NCBI GenBank assembly: GCA_003517675.1
Contig: DPAC01000002.1
Coordinates: forward strand, 1 to 12,543
From: Porphyromonadaceae bacterium
GTDB lineage: Bacteria; Bacteroidota; Bacteroidia; Bacteroidales; Dysgonomonadaceae
DNA length: 12,543 nt
Direction: 5' to 3'
Made by a program: the position numbers and the translations under genes. Positions 1-8,620 of this stretch are shown here, in pieces; the stretch's first letter is position 1, and each line of letters begins with the position of its first letter. The notes under the pieces were generated by a model that was not told where the DNA came from, did not search any database, and saw only the letters and a program-made list of their open reading frames with translations.

Positions 1-596
1 GCTCTTCGGCTGTCGATATCATCGTCATCGACTCGGTGGCAGCACTCACTCCCAAGAAAGAGATTGAAGGGGATATGGGCGACTCCAATGTGGGGTTGCA
101 GGCACGGCTGATGTCACAGGCACTGCGTAAGCTCACCTCTGCCATCAGCAAGACCAACACCACCTGCATCTTCATCAACCAGCTGCGTGAGAAGATTGGG
201 GTGATGTTCGGTAACCCGGAGACCACCACTGGTGGGAATGCCCTGAAGTTCTACGCCTCGGTGCGGCTTGATATCCGTTCCAACGGATCGCCCCTCAAGG
301 ATGGCGAGGAGCAGATCGGTCGCCCCACCCGTGTCAGAGTGGTGAAGAACAAATTGGCTCCTCCTTTCCGCAAGGCCGAGTTCGACATCATGTATGGCGA
401 GGGGATCTCCCGCACCGGTGAGATCATAGACCTGGGATCGGAGCTCAACATCATCAAGAAGAGCGGCTCCTGGTATAGCTATAACGACACCAGGCTGGGA
501 CAGGGGCGCGATGCAGCCAAGCTGGCCATACGGGACAACCCGGAGCTGGCCGAGGAGCTGGAGAAGCTTATTTTTGAAGCGTTGAAAAGCAAGTAA
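1..596 (+). CDS. recA: RecA recombinase, 3' part (5' end outside window)
   Basis: This is the C-terminal 197 residues of RecA, the ATP-dependent DNA strand-exchange protein that also triggers LexA and prophage repressor self-cleavage. The reading frame is open from base 3, so the start and Walker A motif lie upstream of the window. Visible are the Walker B strand ([11 protein letters not shown]), loop L1 around [10 protein letters not shown], the [10 protein letters not shown] strand, loop L2 ([19 protein letters not shown]) and the C-terminal domain with WYSY and GQGRDAAK. The fragment corresponds to roughly residue 137 onward of the E. coli protein and ends at a normal place, with a short lysine-ended tail rather than the long acidic tail of E. 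coli. The stop codon lies 9 bp before the next gene, suggesting read-through transcription into it. Identification is by direct family recognition and is essentially certain. Confidence 0.98.
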   Translation, partial: SSAVDIIVIDSVAALTPKKEIEGDMGDSNVGLQARLMSQALRKLTSAISKTNTTCIFINQLREKIGVMFGNPETTTGGNALKFYASVRLDIRSNGSPLKDGEEQIGRPTRVRVVKNKLAPPFRKAEFDIMYGEGISRTGEIIDLGSELNIIKKSGSWYSYNDTRLGQGRDAAKLAIRDNPELAEELEKLIFEALKSK

Positions 597-605
597 AAAC
601 AGAGG

Positions 606-2594
606 ATGCCATCATACCGATCATTGACCGAAGCAGAGATCCTGGCACTCCAACAGAATGGGTGCAGCAGCACCAATTGGGATGCCGTCAGGGTAAAGGA
701 GGGATTTCTTCCCGACCATATCAGACATACCCAGTTTTCAGGACAAATTGAGTTGGGGCTCTTTGAGAAAGAGTTTGCCCTTGCAGGGGGATTGAAAAAA
801 CATGCAGGCATCAACCATGCTGTGCTCCACAACTGCACGGTTGGCGACGATGTGGTTATCGAGAACGTTCAGAACTATATTGCCAACTACAGCATCGGTG
901 ACGACTGTTTCATCCAGAATGTAGATGTGATCATGGTGGATGGCTTCACCAAGTTCGGGAACGGTGTGGAGGTCTGCGTGCTGAATGAAACCGGAGGCCG
1001 TGAAGTACATATCAACGACAAGTTGTCAGCCCACTTCGCCTACATCTACTCGCTCTACCGTCACCGGCCGGTGCTGATTGAGAAGATGAAAGCCATTATC
1101 GATTTCTATTGTGACAAGCATGCCTCCGACCGGGGGAGCATAGGCGACTGCTGCAAGATCGTCAATGTGGGATATATCAAGAACGTGCGCATCGGTCCCC
1201 ACACCAAGATCACCGGCACGATGAAACTGAAAAACGGCAGCATCAACAGCAACGAGCATGACCCGGTATATATTGGTCGGAATGTGATTGCTGAGGACTT
1301 CATCATCTCCTCCGGGACCACGATCGACGGTGGATCGTTCATCACCCGCTGCTTCGTGGGTCAAGCCTGCCATATTGATCATGGTTACTCCGCCTCCGAT
1401 TCGCTCTTCTTCAGCAACTGCCAGGGAGAGAACGGGGAAGCCTGTGCGCTCTTTGCAGGCCCCTATACAGTGACGCATCACAAGTCAACACTCCTGATCG
1501 CCGGCATGTTCTCCTTCATGAATGCCGGTTCGGGGTCGAACCAGAGCAACCACATGTACAAGCTGGGACCCATTCACCAGGGGATCGTGGAGAGAGGCGC
1601 CAAGACCACCAGTAACTCCTACGTGATGTGGCCTGCAAAGGTTGGAGCGTTCTCCCTCATCCTGGGACGGCACATTCAACATGCCGACACATCCAACCTG
1701 CCTTTCTCCTATCTGGTGGAGAAAGACAACAGCACCTACATCGCGCCGGCAGTCAATCTGCGCAGCGTAGGCACCATCCGCGATGCCAAGAAATGGCCCG
1801 AAAGGGACAGACGCAAGGATCCCGACAAGCTGGACTGCATCAACTTCAACCTGCTCAGTCCCTACACCATCCAGAAGGTGTTCGCCGGCGTAGAGATCCT
1901 CCGCAATCTACAGGCCACCGCCGGTGAGACCTCTGAGATCTATACCTTTCAGAGCTGTATCATCACCAATCGGGCACTGAAAAGAGGATTGGATCTCTAC
2001 GAGATCATCATCCACAAGTTTCTGGGTAACTCCCTCATCAAACGGCTGGAAGGAACACGCTTCAACAGCAACGAGGAGATACGGGAGCGGCTCGATCCCG
2101 GCTCCACAGTGGGTCTGGGCGAGTGGGTAGATCTCTCCGGGCTGATTGCCCCCAAGACGGAGATCGACAACCTGTTGAACCGTATTGAATCGGGTGAAAT
2201 CACAAGACTGCAAGAGATCAACGAGGTGTTCGCGGAGCTGCACGCCAACTACTACGTGAACGAATGGACCTGGGCGTGGGACAAGATCCTCTCCTTCTAC
2301 CAGCTCACACCCGATACCATCACCGCAGCCGATGTGATCCGCATCGTAAAGAAATGGGAGGAGAGCGTTGTGAGCCTCGATGAGATGATCTATAGCGATG
2401 CCCGCAAGGAGTTCTCACTCTCCTTTAAGACCGGCTTCGGTGCCGATGGCAATATTCAGGAGAAAGCGCTCGACTTTGAATATGTACGCGGCGCCTTCGA
2501 TAAAAATCCCTTTGTCATCACCACCCTCAAGCATATTGAAGTAAAAAAGGCACTGGGAGCTGAGCTCATTGAACGGATCAGTCACCTCCGTTGA
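606..2594 (+). CDS. DUF4954-type left-handed beta-helix protein, function unknown
   Basis: This is a 662-residue cytoplasmic protein with no signal peptide or membrane segment. Residues about 70-360 are rich in hexapeptide-like turns (CTVGDDVVIENV, YSIGDDCFIQNV, VRIGPHTKITG, VYIGRNVIAEDF), the pattern of a left-handed parallel beta-helix as in GlmU and other sugar-nucleotide acyl/nucleotidyltransferases. Residues about 410-662 look mostly helical. From memory it matches the Bacteroidetes family annotated DUF4954 (with a DUF6819-like C-terminal part); no activity is established for it to my knowledge. Histidines in the helix region (HHK near 291, HIQHAD near 356) could be functional, but this is a guess. 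The ATG is 9 bp after the recA stop and is preceded by a weak purine-rich AGAGG. It is followed after 33 bp by another beta-helix enzyme, serine acetyltransferase, so the three genes probably share a transcript. Confidence 0.85.
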   Translation: MPSYRSLTEAEILALQQNGCSSTNWDAVRVKEGFLPDHIRHTQFSGQIELGLFEKEFALAGGLKKHAGINHAVLHNCTVGDDVVIENVQNYIANYSIGDDCFIQNVDVIMVDGFTKFGNGVEVCVLNETGGREVHINDKLSAHFAYIYSLYRHRPVLIEKMKAIIDFYCDKHASDRGSIGDCCKIVNVGYIKNVRIGPHTKITGTMKLKNGSINSNEHDPVYIGRNVIAEDFIISSGTTIDGGSFITRCFVGQACHIDHGYSASDSLFFSNCQGENGEACALFAGPYTVTHHKSTLLIAGMFSFMNAGSGSNQSNHMYKLGPIHQGIVERGAKTTSNSYVMWPAKVGAFSLILGRHIQHADTSNLPFSYLVEKDNSTYIAPAVNLRSVGTIRDAKKWPERDRRKDPDKLDCINFNLLSPYTIQKVFAGVEILRNLQATAGETSEIYTFQSCIITNRALKRGLDLYEIIIHKFLGNSLIKRLEGTRFNSNEEIRERLDPGSTVGLGEWVDLSGLIAPKTEIDNLLNRIESGEITRLQEINEVFAELHANYYVNEWTWAWDKILSFYQLTPDTITAADVIRIVKKWEESVVSLDEMIYSDARKEFSLSFKTGFGADGNIQEKALDFEYVRGAFDKNPFVITTLKHIEVKKALGAELIERISHLR

Positions 2595-2627
2595 ACAGGC
2601 TGATAATCGCAGAAAACCAAACCACCT

Positions 2628-3449
2628 ATGACCGACAAGACCCGACAACTAATAGAGCAATTCAGTCCCCAGCCCATCAACATCCCTGTCAACAAGTGCG
2701 AACTGGAGGAGGTGATCGACACGCTGATCAACCTGATGTTTCCCATCTGCGACTGTCCCGAGGGGATGTATGTGCAGGAGGGACTCAAGACGGCAGCCGA
2801 GAAGCTACATGCCAACATCACCATGCTCCACAACCAGCAGGCGGCAGATGAGAAGACAGAAGCCTTTTTCGCATGCTATCCTGCTTTGCAGGAACGGCTC
2901 TACAAGGATGCCGCCTGCTACCTGCAGTATGACCCCGCGGCCAAGAGCCTGGAGGAGGTGGTCATCACCTACCCCGGCTTCTATGCACTCTGTGCCTACC
3001 GGATCGCACACGCGTTGTATGAGCTGGGGCTCCCGCTCATCTCCCGTCTCTTTTCTGAGCATGCCCATGCCCGTGTGGGTATCGATATCCACCCGGCGGC
3101 ACGCATCGGGAAAAATTTCTTCATGGACCACGGCACCGGCATCGTGATCGGTGAGACGACCGAGATCGGTGACAATGTAAAGATCTACCAGGGAGTAACG
3201 CTGGGTGCGCTCTACGTGGAGAAGAAACTCTCCAATGTGAAACGCCACCCCACCGTGGAGGACAATGTGGTGATCTACGCCAATGCCACCATCCTGGGGG
3301 GGGCCACGGTCATCGGTCACGACTCCACCATCGGGGGGGGTGCATGGCTCACACGGAGTGTGATCCCATACTCCCTGGTAACCAATTCTGTGGATGTAAA
3401 GATCAGATCCGGTAAAGATTTCAGCGGTCCATTTGATTATGTGATATAA
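2628..3449 (+). CDS. cysE: Serine O-acetyltransferase (EpsC/CysE type)
   Basis: Transfers acetyl from acetyl-CoA to L-serine, giving O-acetylserine, the first committed step of cysteine synthesis in the cytoplasm. The 273-residue protein has an N-terminal helical domain (about 1-145) and a left-handed beta-helix acyltransferase domain from DIHPAARIG at residue 153. The catalytic Asp-His pair is D167-H168 in FMDHGTGIVIGET, and the active-site RHP is at 206-208. The extra N-terminal part and the sequence style fit the Bacteroidetes/EpsC branch rather than the enterobacterial one. The C-terminus (GKDFSGPFDYVI) lacks the usual AGxPAK ending, so cysteine feedback or cysteine-synthase docking may differ from E. 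coli; that is inference. No cysK lies nearby. Two runs of eight G encode glycines 224-225 and 236-238. The last 29 bp overlap the 3' end of mfd on the other strand. Confidence 0.93.
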   Translation: MTDKTRQLIEQFSPQPINIPVNKCELEEVIDTLINLMFPICDCPEGMYVQEGLKTAAEKLHANITMLHNQQAADEKTEAFFACYPALQERLYKDAACYLQYDPAAKSLEEVVITYPGFYALCAYRIAHALYELGLPLISRLFSEHAHARVGIDIHPAARIGKNFFMDHGTGIVIGETTEIGDNVKIYQGVTLGALYVEKKLSNVKRHPTVEDNVVIYANATILGGATVIGHDSTIGGGAWLTRSVIPYSLVTNSVDVKIRSGKDFSGPFDYVI

Positions 3450-6400
3450 GCATCTCCTCCAGCGCAGCCACCGCTGTTTCCACGGTACCGATGTTACGTA
3501 TCACCACGGAACGTTTTTTGCCATTCTCCCGCAGCTGGCACTGGCTGGAGTGATGCTGCACGAAGAGCATCAACTTGTCGAAAGCAGCAGACCGGTAATA
3601 GGGTGAGTCGGGATCGCTGATCAGGTTGAGGCTCATCTGTCCATTCTTCAGCACCACCTTTTCCATGCCGAGCGCTTTGGCCAGTCGCCGCAACCGCACG
3701 ATGCGGATCAGCTCCCTGCCCTGTGGCGGTATCTTGCCGAAGCGGTCCTCGAGGCGTGCGGTGAATTCGAGCATCTCGGTTTCGGTCTCTATGTTGTCCA
3801 GCTCCCGGTAGATAGCCACCCGCTCAGCATCATTGGGGATATACATCACCGGGAACATCAGCTCCAGATCACTTTCCACCAGCACATCCTCCACAAATCC
3901 CTGCTCTTCAGCCTTTGCCTCCTGCGCCTCGCGGTAGAGGTCTGAGAACTCCTCCTTGCGCAGCTCCTGTACCGCCTCAGTGAGGATCTTGCGGTAGGTC
4001 TCGTATCCCAGGTCGGCAATGAAACCGCTCTGCTCGGCACCCAGCAGGTTACCTGCACCGCGGATATCCAGATCCTGCATGGCGATATGGATGCCGCTGC
4101 CCAGCTCGGAGAAGTTTTCGATGGCCTGCAGCCGGCGGCGCGAATCGACGCTCAACGTGTAGAGGGGAGGCGCAAGCAGGTAGCAGAACGCCTTGCGGTT
4201 GCTGCGCCCCACCCTGCCACGCAGCTGGTGGAGGTCGCTCAGTCCGAAGTTCTGGGCATCGATCACGAGGATGGTATTCACGTTGGGCATGTCGATGCCC
4301 GACTCGATGATGGTGGTGGCGATCAGCACGTCCTGTTCCTGATCGATGAAATCGGCGATCACTCTCTCCAGCTTCTTCGGATCCATCTGCCCATGTCCCA
4401 CGGCGATCCGCACATCCGGAATCTCACGCTTGATGAGTGCCTCCAGTTCGTAGATGTTCTGTATGCGGTTATTCACGATAAAGACCTGGCCGTTGCGGCT
4501 CATCTCGAAGTTGATGGCATCGCGGATGACCTCGATGTCGAAGGTGTGCACTTCGGTCTGCACCGGGTAACGGTTAGGCGGTGGTGTGTTGATGGTGGAG
4601 AGGTCACGCGACCCCATCAGCGAGAACTGGAGGGTGCGGGGGATGGGTGTAGCGGTCATGGTGAGCGTATCAACGTTCACCTTGAGTTGTTTCAGCTTCT
4701 CTTTTACCGATACGCCGAACTTCTGCTCCTCGTCGATGATGAGCAGGCCCAGGTCATGGAACTGCACATCCTTACCCACCAGGCGATGGGTACCGATCAG
4801 GATGTCGATCTTGCCCTCCTTCAGGTTGTTCAGGATCTCTTTCTGTTCCTTGCTGCTGCGTGCGCGGCTCAGGTAATCCACTGTCACCGGGAAGTTGGCC
4901 AGGCGGTCGCGGAAGGTGTGGTAGTGCTGTGTAGCCAGCACGGTGGTAGGCACCAGCACGGCGGTCTGCTTGCCGTCGGTAGCCGCCTTGAAGGCAGCCC
5001 GCACGGCGATCTCGGTCTTGCCGAAGCCCACATCGCCGCAGATCAGGCGATCCATGGGCTGTTCACTCTGCATATCGGCTTTCACATCACGCGTAGCCTT
5101 GAGCTGGTCGGGCGTATCCTCATACATGAAAGAAGCCTCCAGCTCGGTCTGCAGGTAGGAGTCACGCGAAAAGGCATATCCTTTCTCCTCCAGCCGGCGG
5201 GCATAGAGCTTAATCAGATCGCGGGCGATGTCCTTGATCTTCTTCTTGGTTCGCTCCTTCACTTTCTCCCAGGCGCCGGAGCCCAGCTTATTGAGCTGGG
5301 GCGACTCACCCTCTTTGCCCTTGTACTTGGAAACCTTGTGCAGCGCGTGAATGGAGACGAACACCGCGTCGTTGTTCAGGTAGGTGAGCTTGATCACCTC
5401 CTGCACCTTGTCGCCGATGCGCAGGCGCACCAACCCCGCAAAACGGCCGATGCCGTGGTCCATGTGCACCACGTAATCGCCTTGCTGCAGCTGGTTGATC
5501 TCCTTTAATGTGAGGGCGAGCTTACCGGTGCGAGCCTTTTCCGACTTGAGGCTGTACTTATGAAAACGGTCGAAGATCTGGTGGTCGGTGAAACAACATA
5601 TCTTCAGCGTCTCACATGAGAAGCCCTCGTGTAACGTCTTGTTTACCGGCACGAAAGGGATGGGATCGTTTCGGTCCTCGAAGATATGGAAGAGTCGCTT
5701 CTGCTGCTTCTCGCTGTCACTCAGGATATAGAGACTGTATCCATTGTCAATAAAATGATGGAGCGACTCGCTCAGGAGGTCGAAGTTCTTGTGGTAGAGC
5801 GGCTGCAGGGAGGTCTGAAAGCGCAGGGTCGCATCGGGTGTCTCCTGCATCGTCACATCAAACCGCAGTTGACGGAAAGGAGCGATGTGCGACAGGAACT
5901 CCTCCCTGGTCAGCAGGTCAGCTTTGACAAACTCCACATCTTTGGGGTCGATGTGCAGCTCATCCTGATTGAGCGACTCCACGCGGCTGGCAATCCAACG
6001 CATATCCTCCACCCCGATCACGCATCTTCCAGGCAATGAGTCGAACAGAGAGGCATGCAGTCCGCCACTGCGACTGAACTCGGGCACGATACGTACCTCG
6101 TTGAGCTTCTCTTTCGAGAGCTGTGTCTCCAGGTCGAATGTACGGATGGTCTCCACCTCATCGCCAAAGAAATCGATCCGGTAGGGCAGCTCGCCGGAGA
6201 AAGAGAAGACATCGAGGATGCTCCCTCTCACTGCATACTGTCCCGGCTCATATACATAGTCAACGTACTGAAACCCGTAGCTGTCAAGCAGCTCGCTTAC
6301 AAAGGAAGCATCGACCTGCTCACCTGCCGACAGCTTCAGCGTCTTCTCCGCCAGCTGATCGCGGGAGACGGTCTTCTCCGCCAGTGCATCGGGGTAGCTG

Positions 6401-6774
6401 ACAATGATCAACGGACCGGGATCATCCTGCAATCGACTCAGTGTTTCGGTGCGGAGCACCTCGTTAGCGGCATCGAGCTGCCCGTAACGGGCCGCCCGCT
6501 TGTAAGCCGAGGGGAAGAAGAGCACCTCATGAGAGCCGATCAGTTGTGTCAGATCGTGATAGAAGTAACCAGCCGTTTCGGCATCGTTGAGGATATAGAG
6601 ATAGGTTTGTGGAGTCCTGTGAAAGAGGGAAACGGCAAAAAGCGCACGCGACGACCCCTGCAAACCGGATACCGATATCAAGTGCACCTTATCGAGTAAC
6701 GAGCCTGCCGCTGCAATATTGGGATGGAGATCCATCCGCTGTTGAAGTTGCGTAATCTCTATTGTTTCAACCAT
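3421..6774 (-). CDS. mfd: Transcription-repair coupling factor Mfd
   Basis: Mfd removes RNA polymerase stalled at lesions and recruits UvrA for transcription-coupled excision repair. The 1117-residue length is close to the E. coli 1148. Domains in order: an N-terminal UvrB-like module; the RNA-polymerase-interacting Tudor-like domain starting near residue 432 (GDYVVHMDHGIGRF); a RecG-like translocase with Walker A GDVGFGKTE (K586), the Walker B box DEEQ at 681-684, TATPIPRTL and motif VI QLRGRVGRS at 850-858; the TRG region (GAGNLLGAEQSGFIADLG); and the C-terminal autoinhibitory D7 domain (ELMFPVMYIPNDAERVAIYREL onward). All motifs are intact. The start at 6774 keeps the N-terminal segment that precedes the HP motif. 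A -7 box only 13 bp upstream implies a leader of roughly 6-8 nt. An in-frame ATG at 6738 is a less likely alternative. The 3' end overlaps cysE by 29 bp, leaving no room for a separate terminator. Confidence 0.98.
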   Translation of the reverse strand: MVETIEITQLQQRMDLHPNIAAAGSLLDKVHLISVSGLQGSSRALFAVSLFHRTPQTYLYILNDAETAGYFYHDLTQLIGSHEVLFFPSAYKRAARYGQLDAANEVLRTETLSRLQDDPGPLIIVSYPDALAEKTVSRDQLAEKTLKLSAGEQVDASFVSELLDSYGFQYVDYVYEPGQYAVRGSILDVFSFSGELPYRIDFFGDEVETIRTFDLETQLSKEKLNEVRIVPEFSRSGGLHASLFDSLPGRCVIGVEDMRWIASRVESLNQDELHIDPKDVEFVKADLLTREEFLSHIAPFRQLRFDVTMQETPDATLRFQTSLQPLYHKNFDLLSESLHHFIDNGYSLYILSDSEKQQKRLFHIFEDRNDPIPFVPVNKTLHEGFSCETLKICCFTDHQIFDRFHKYSLKSEKARTGKLALTLKEINQLQQGDYVVHMDHGIGRFAGLVRLRIGDKVQEVIKLTYLNNDAVFVSIHALHKVSKYKGKEGESPQLNKLGSGAWEKVKERTKKKIKDIARDLIKLYARRLEEKGYAFSRDSYLQTELEASFMYEDTPDQLKATRDVKADMQSEQPMDRLICGDVGFGKTEIAVRAAFKAATDGKQTAVLVPTTVLATQHYHTFRDRLANFPVTVDYLSRARSSKEQKEILNNLKEGKIDILIGTHRLVGKDVQFHDLGLLIIDEEQKFGVSVKEKLKQLKVNVDTLTMTATPIPRTLQFSLMGSRDLSTINTPPPNRYPVQTEVHTFDIEVIRDAINFEMSRNGQVFIVNNRIQNIYELEALIKREIPDVRIAVGHGQMDPKKLERVIADFIDQEQDVLIATTIIESGIDMPNVNTILVIDAQNFGLSDLHQLRGRVGRSNRKAFCYLLAPPLYTLSVDSRRRLQAIENFSELGSGIHIAMQDLDIRGAGNLLGAEQSGFIADLGYETYRKILTEAVQELRKEEFSDLYREAQEAKAEEQGFVEDVLVESDLELMFPVMYIPNDAERVAIYRELDNIETETEMLEFTARLEDRFGKIPPQGRELIRIVRLRRLAKALGMEKVVLKNGQMSLNLISDPDSPYYRSAAFDKLMLFVQHHSSQCQLRENGKKRSVVIRNIGTVETAVAALEEMLISHNQMDR

Positions 6775-6787
6775 TCAAACGAAAGTA

Positions 6788-6795
6788 CAAAGGTA
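6788..6795 (-). promoter_or_regulatory. Bacteroidetes -7 box for mfd
   Basis: On the minus strand this reads TACCTTTG, a perfect match to the TAnnTTTG -7 element recognised by the Bacteroidetes primary sigma factor. It ends 13 bp from the mfd ATG, so transcription should start about 6-8 nt before the start codon. I see no TTG -33 element at the usual distance. Confidence 0.7.
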
Positions 6796-6809
6796 ATCCT
6801 TTTTTTTAT

Positions 6810-6817
6810 TACCTTTG
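6810..6817 (+). promoter_or_regulatory. Bacteroidetes -7 box for the glycogen synthase gene
   Basis: TACCTTTG on the plus strand is a perfect TAnnTTTG element, 27 bp before the ATG at 6845. The expected leader is about 20 nt. No good -33 TTG is present; the upstream sequence is the other arm of the inverted repeat plus a T-run. Because this box overlaps a TTG codon at 6815, that upstream TTG is unlikely to be the translation start. Confidence 0.7.
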
Positions 6818-6844
6818 TACTCGTTCCAACAAGAAATTGATGTT

Positions 6845-8539
6845 ATGCAGATTGATACCCGTCATACGCCCGACTACATCTTCGAAACCAGCTGGGAGGT
6901 ATGCAACAAGGTAGGCGGTATTTATACCGTACTCTCCACCCGAGCCAACTCCCTCCAAAAACTATATAAAGACCGCATTTTTTTTATCGGACCCGATCTC
7001 TGGCAGGAACGGGAGAATCCCTGGTTCAGGGAAGATCGCACCCTCTACGCGGAGTGGTGCGACTTCGCGAAGAGCAACCAAAACCTGGAGATACGTGCCG
7101 GACGATGGGATGTGCCGGGAGAGCCGATTGTCTTCCTGGTGAAGTTCGATGCTTTCTTCGCGAAGCAGAACGATATCTACACCTCCATGTGGATTGATTT
7201 CGGAGTGGATTCGCTCCATGCCTATGGCGACTATCATGAGTCGGTGATGTTTGCCTATGCCACAGGCCTGGTGATCGAGAGTTTTTATCGTTATCACAAG
7301 CTGGAGGCTGACAACGTGGTTGCCCACTTCAACGAGTGGATGTTGGGAGCGGGCGCGCTCTACATCCGCAAGCATCTGCCCAAGATCGCCACCCTCTTCA
7401 CCACCCACGCCACCTCCATCGGCCGCTCCATTGCCAGCAACAACCTACCGCTCTACGATCGCCTGAAAGAGTACAACGGCGACCAGATGGCGCGTCAGCT
7501 CAACATGTCGTCCAAACACTCCATCGAGAAGAAAGCGGCTCAAAACGTGGACTGCTTCACCACCGTGAGCGATATCACCGCCCGCGAGTGTGCGCAGCTG
7601 TTGCAACGTCAACCCGACGTGGTGACACCCAACGGTTTCGAGAAAGATTTCATTCCAAAAGGGGAAGCATACGGTGAAGCACGTGAACGTGCCCGGGGGG
7701 TACTGCTGCAGGTGGCGGAGAAGATGCTGGGTCACGCTGTCGATCCCGATGCACTGTTGATAGGCACCAGTGGGCGCTATGAATACAGGAACAAGGGTCT
7801 GGATCTGTTCGTGGAGTCGATGAACCGGCTGCGTAAGATGCCGGGGCTGACAAAAGATGTGATCGCTTTTATCATGGTACCCGGCTGGATCAGGGGGCCC
7901 CGTACCGATTTACAGGCACTGCTGAGGGGTGAGTCACTGCCCGGGGGTAATGTCAATGGAAAAGAGTGTCCCTTTGTGACCCACGAGCTGATGGAACCGG
8001 AGCATGACAGCATCCTCAACCAGGTGCAACATTCCGGATTCTGCAACAGCGAGCATGAGCGGGTGAAGATCATCTTCGTACCCTCCTACCTGAATGGTGA
8101 CGACGGCATCTTCAACCTGCCCTACTACGATCTATTAATCGGACTGGATCTCTCGATCTTCCCCTCCTATTACGAGCCATGGGGCTATACGCCGCACGAG
8201 AGCGTCGCTTTTTCAATCCCCACCATTACCACGTCGCTTGCCGGCTTTGGCGTATGGGCACAAAAGCAGGGTGACCAGAAAGGGATGGATGATGGCATTG
8301 AGGTGATCCACCGGGATGACAGCAACCACGCTGAGGTTGCCGATGAGATTGCACTTCTGGTGCTGGACTTCTCCCAGAAAAGTGCAGAGCAGGTGAAACT
8401 GTTGAAAGAGCGTGCCGCCGCTCTGTCGGACAAGGCAGACTGGGGCCACTTTGTTGCACATTACCAGGAGGCATACTGCAAAGCATTGCATAACTCCTTC
8501 GTCCGATTATCCAACCCCTGCAAACTTAAAGCAGAATAA
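6845..8539 (+). CDS. Glycogen synthase, GT3-like (glycosyltransferase)
   Basis: Extends alpha-1,4-glucan chains from a sugar-nucleotide donor during glycogen synthesis in the cytoplasm. The 564-residue protein has an N-terminal donor-binding loop ETSWEVCNKVGGIYT (residues 14-28; K22, G24, G25) and a C-terminal YYEPWGYTPHES box giving the E-x7-E pair E444 and E452, followed by PTITTSLAGFG. This is the eukaryote-like GT3 (Gsy) pattern, known in Bacteroidetes, rather than the bacterial GT5 GlgA pattern; whether the donor is UDP- or ADP-glucose cannot be told from sequence. The ATG at 6845 is chosen over an in-frame TTG at 6815 because the TTG lies inside the -7 promoter box. The gene is followed after 134 bp by the phosphorylase gene on the same strand. 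The pair forms a storage-polysaccharide module that opens from the divergent promoter. Confidence 0.93.
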   Translation: MQIDTRHTPDYIFETSWEVCNKVGGIYTVLSTRANSLQKLYKDRIFFIGPDLWQERENPWFREDRTLYAEWCDFAKSNQNLEIRAGRWDVPGEPIVFLVKFDAFFAKQNDIYTSMWIDFGVDSLHAYGDYHESVMFAYATGLVIESFYRYHKLEADNVVAHFNEWMLGAGALYIRKHLPKIATLFTTHATSIGRSIASNNLPLYDRLKEYNGDQMARQLNMSSKHSIEKKAAQNVDCFTTVSDITARECAQLLQRQPDVVTPNGFEKDFIPKGEAYGEARERARGVLLQVAEKMLGHAVDPDALLIGTSGRYEYRNKGLDLFVESMNRLRKMPGLTKDVIAFIMVPGWIRGPRTDLQALLRGESLPGGNVNGKECPFVTHELMEPEHDSILNQVQHSGFCNSEHERVKIIFVPSYLNGDDGIFNLPYYDLLIGLDLSIFPSYYEPWGYTPHESVAFSIPTITTSLAGFGVWAQKQGDQKGMDDGIEVIHRDDSNHAEVADEIALLVLDFSQKSAEQVKLLKERAAALSDKADWGHFVAHYQEAYCKALHNSFVRLSNPCKLKAE

Positions 8540-8565
8540 AGTGTTATATTTATCCATTAAAATCT

Positions 8566-8592
8566 GATGCCGCCATTTCGACAAGCGGCATC
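8566..8592 (+). terminator. Hairpin between glycogen synthase and phosphorylase genes
   Basis: GATGCCGC (8566-8573) and GCGGCATC (8585-8592) form a perfect 8-bp GC-rich stem with an 11-nt loop, beginning 27 bp after the synthase stop codon. There is no U-tract after it, so it is not a classical intrinsic terminator. It may be an attenuator, a processing site or a 3'-end stabiliser that lowers phosphorylase expression relative to synthase. Confidence 0.5.
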
Positions 8593-8599
8593 CTGCTTG

Positions 8600-8620
8600 T
8601 ATTATTCGGCTATTATTCGG
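8600..8620 (+). repeat. 10-bp direct repeat, 11-bp period
   Basis: TATTATTCGG occurs at 8600-8609 and again at 8611-8620, separated by a single C, between the hairpin and the phosphorylase start. The 11-bp period is about one helical turn and would suit side-by-side protein binding, but replication slippage would leave the same pattern. A run of ten A follows at 8630-8639. I found no TAnnTTTG box in this gap. Confidence 0.6.

Larger units (their letters stand above)
6784..6821. repeat. Perfect 14-bp inverted repeat forming a divergent promoter
   Basis: AGTACAAAGGTAAT (6784-6797) and its exact reverse complement (6808-6821) flank a 10-nt pyrimidine spacer, CC followed by eight T. Each arm contains a perfect Bacteroidetes -7 box reading outward. 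The repeat fills the gap between the two divergent start codons, so it is a promoter or operator rather than a terminator. It could also be the target of a dimeric regulator. Confidence 0.85.

Noticed and set aside
4087-5508. A 473-codon plus-strand open frame
   Set aside because: It lies entirely antisense to the motif-rich part of mfd, its translation is low-complexity in His, Leu, Val and Asp with no family resemblance, and long antisense frames are common in GC-rich codon-biased genes.
6784-6821. Bidirectional terminator, given the stem and T-run
   Set aside because: It sits between two divergent start codons, not gene ends, and the T-run is in the loop rather than after the stem.
6815-6844. 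TTG start for the glycogen synthase adding ten residues
   Set aside because: The TTG overlaps the -7 promoter box, so it would lie upstream of the transcript start, and the added residues have no family counterpart that I know.
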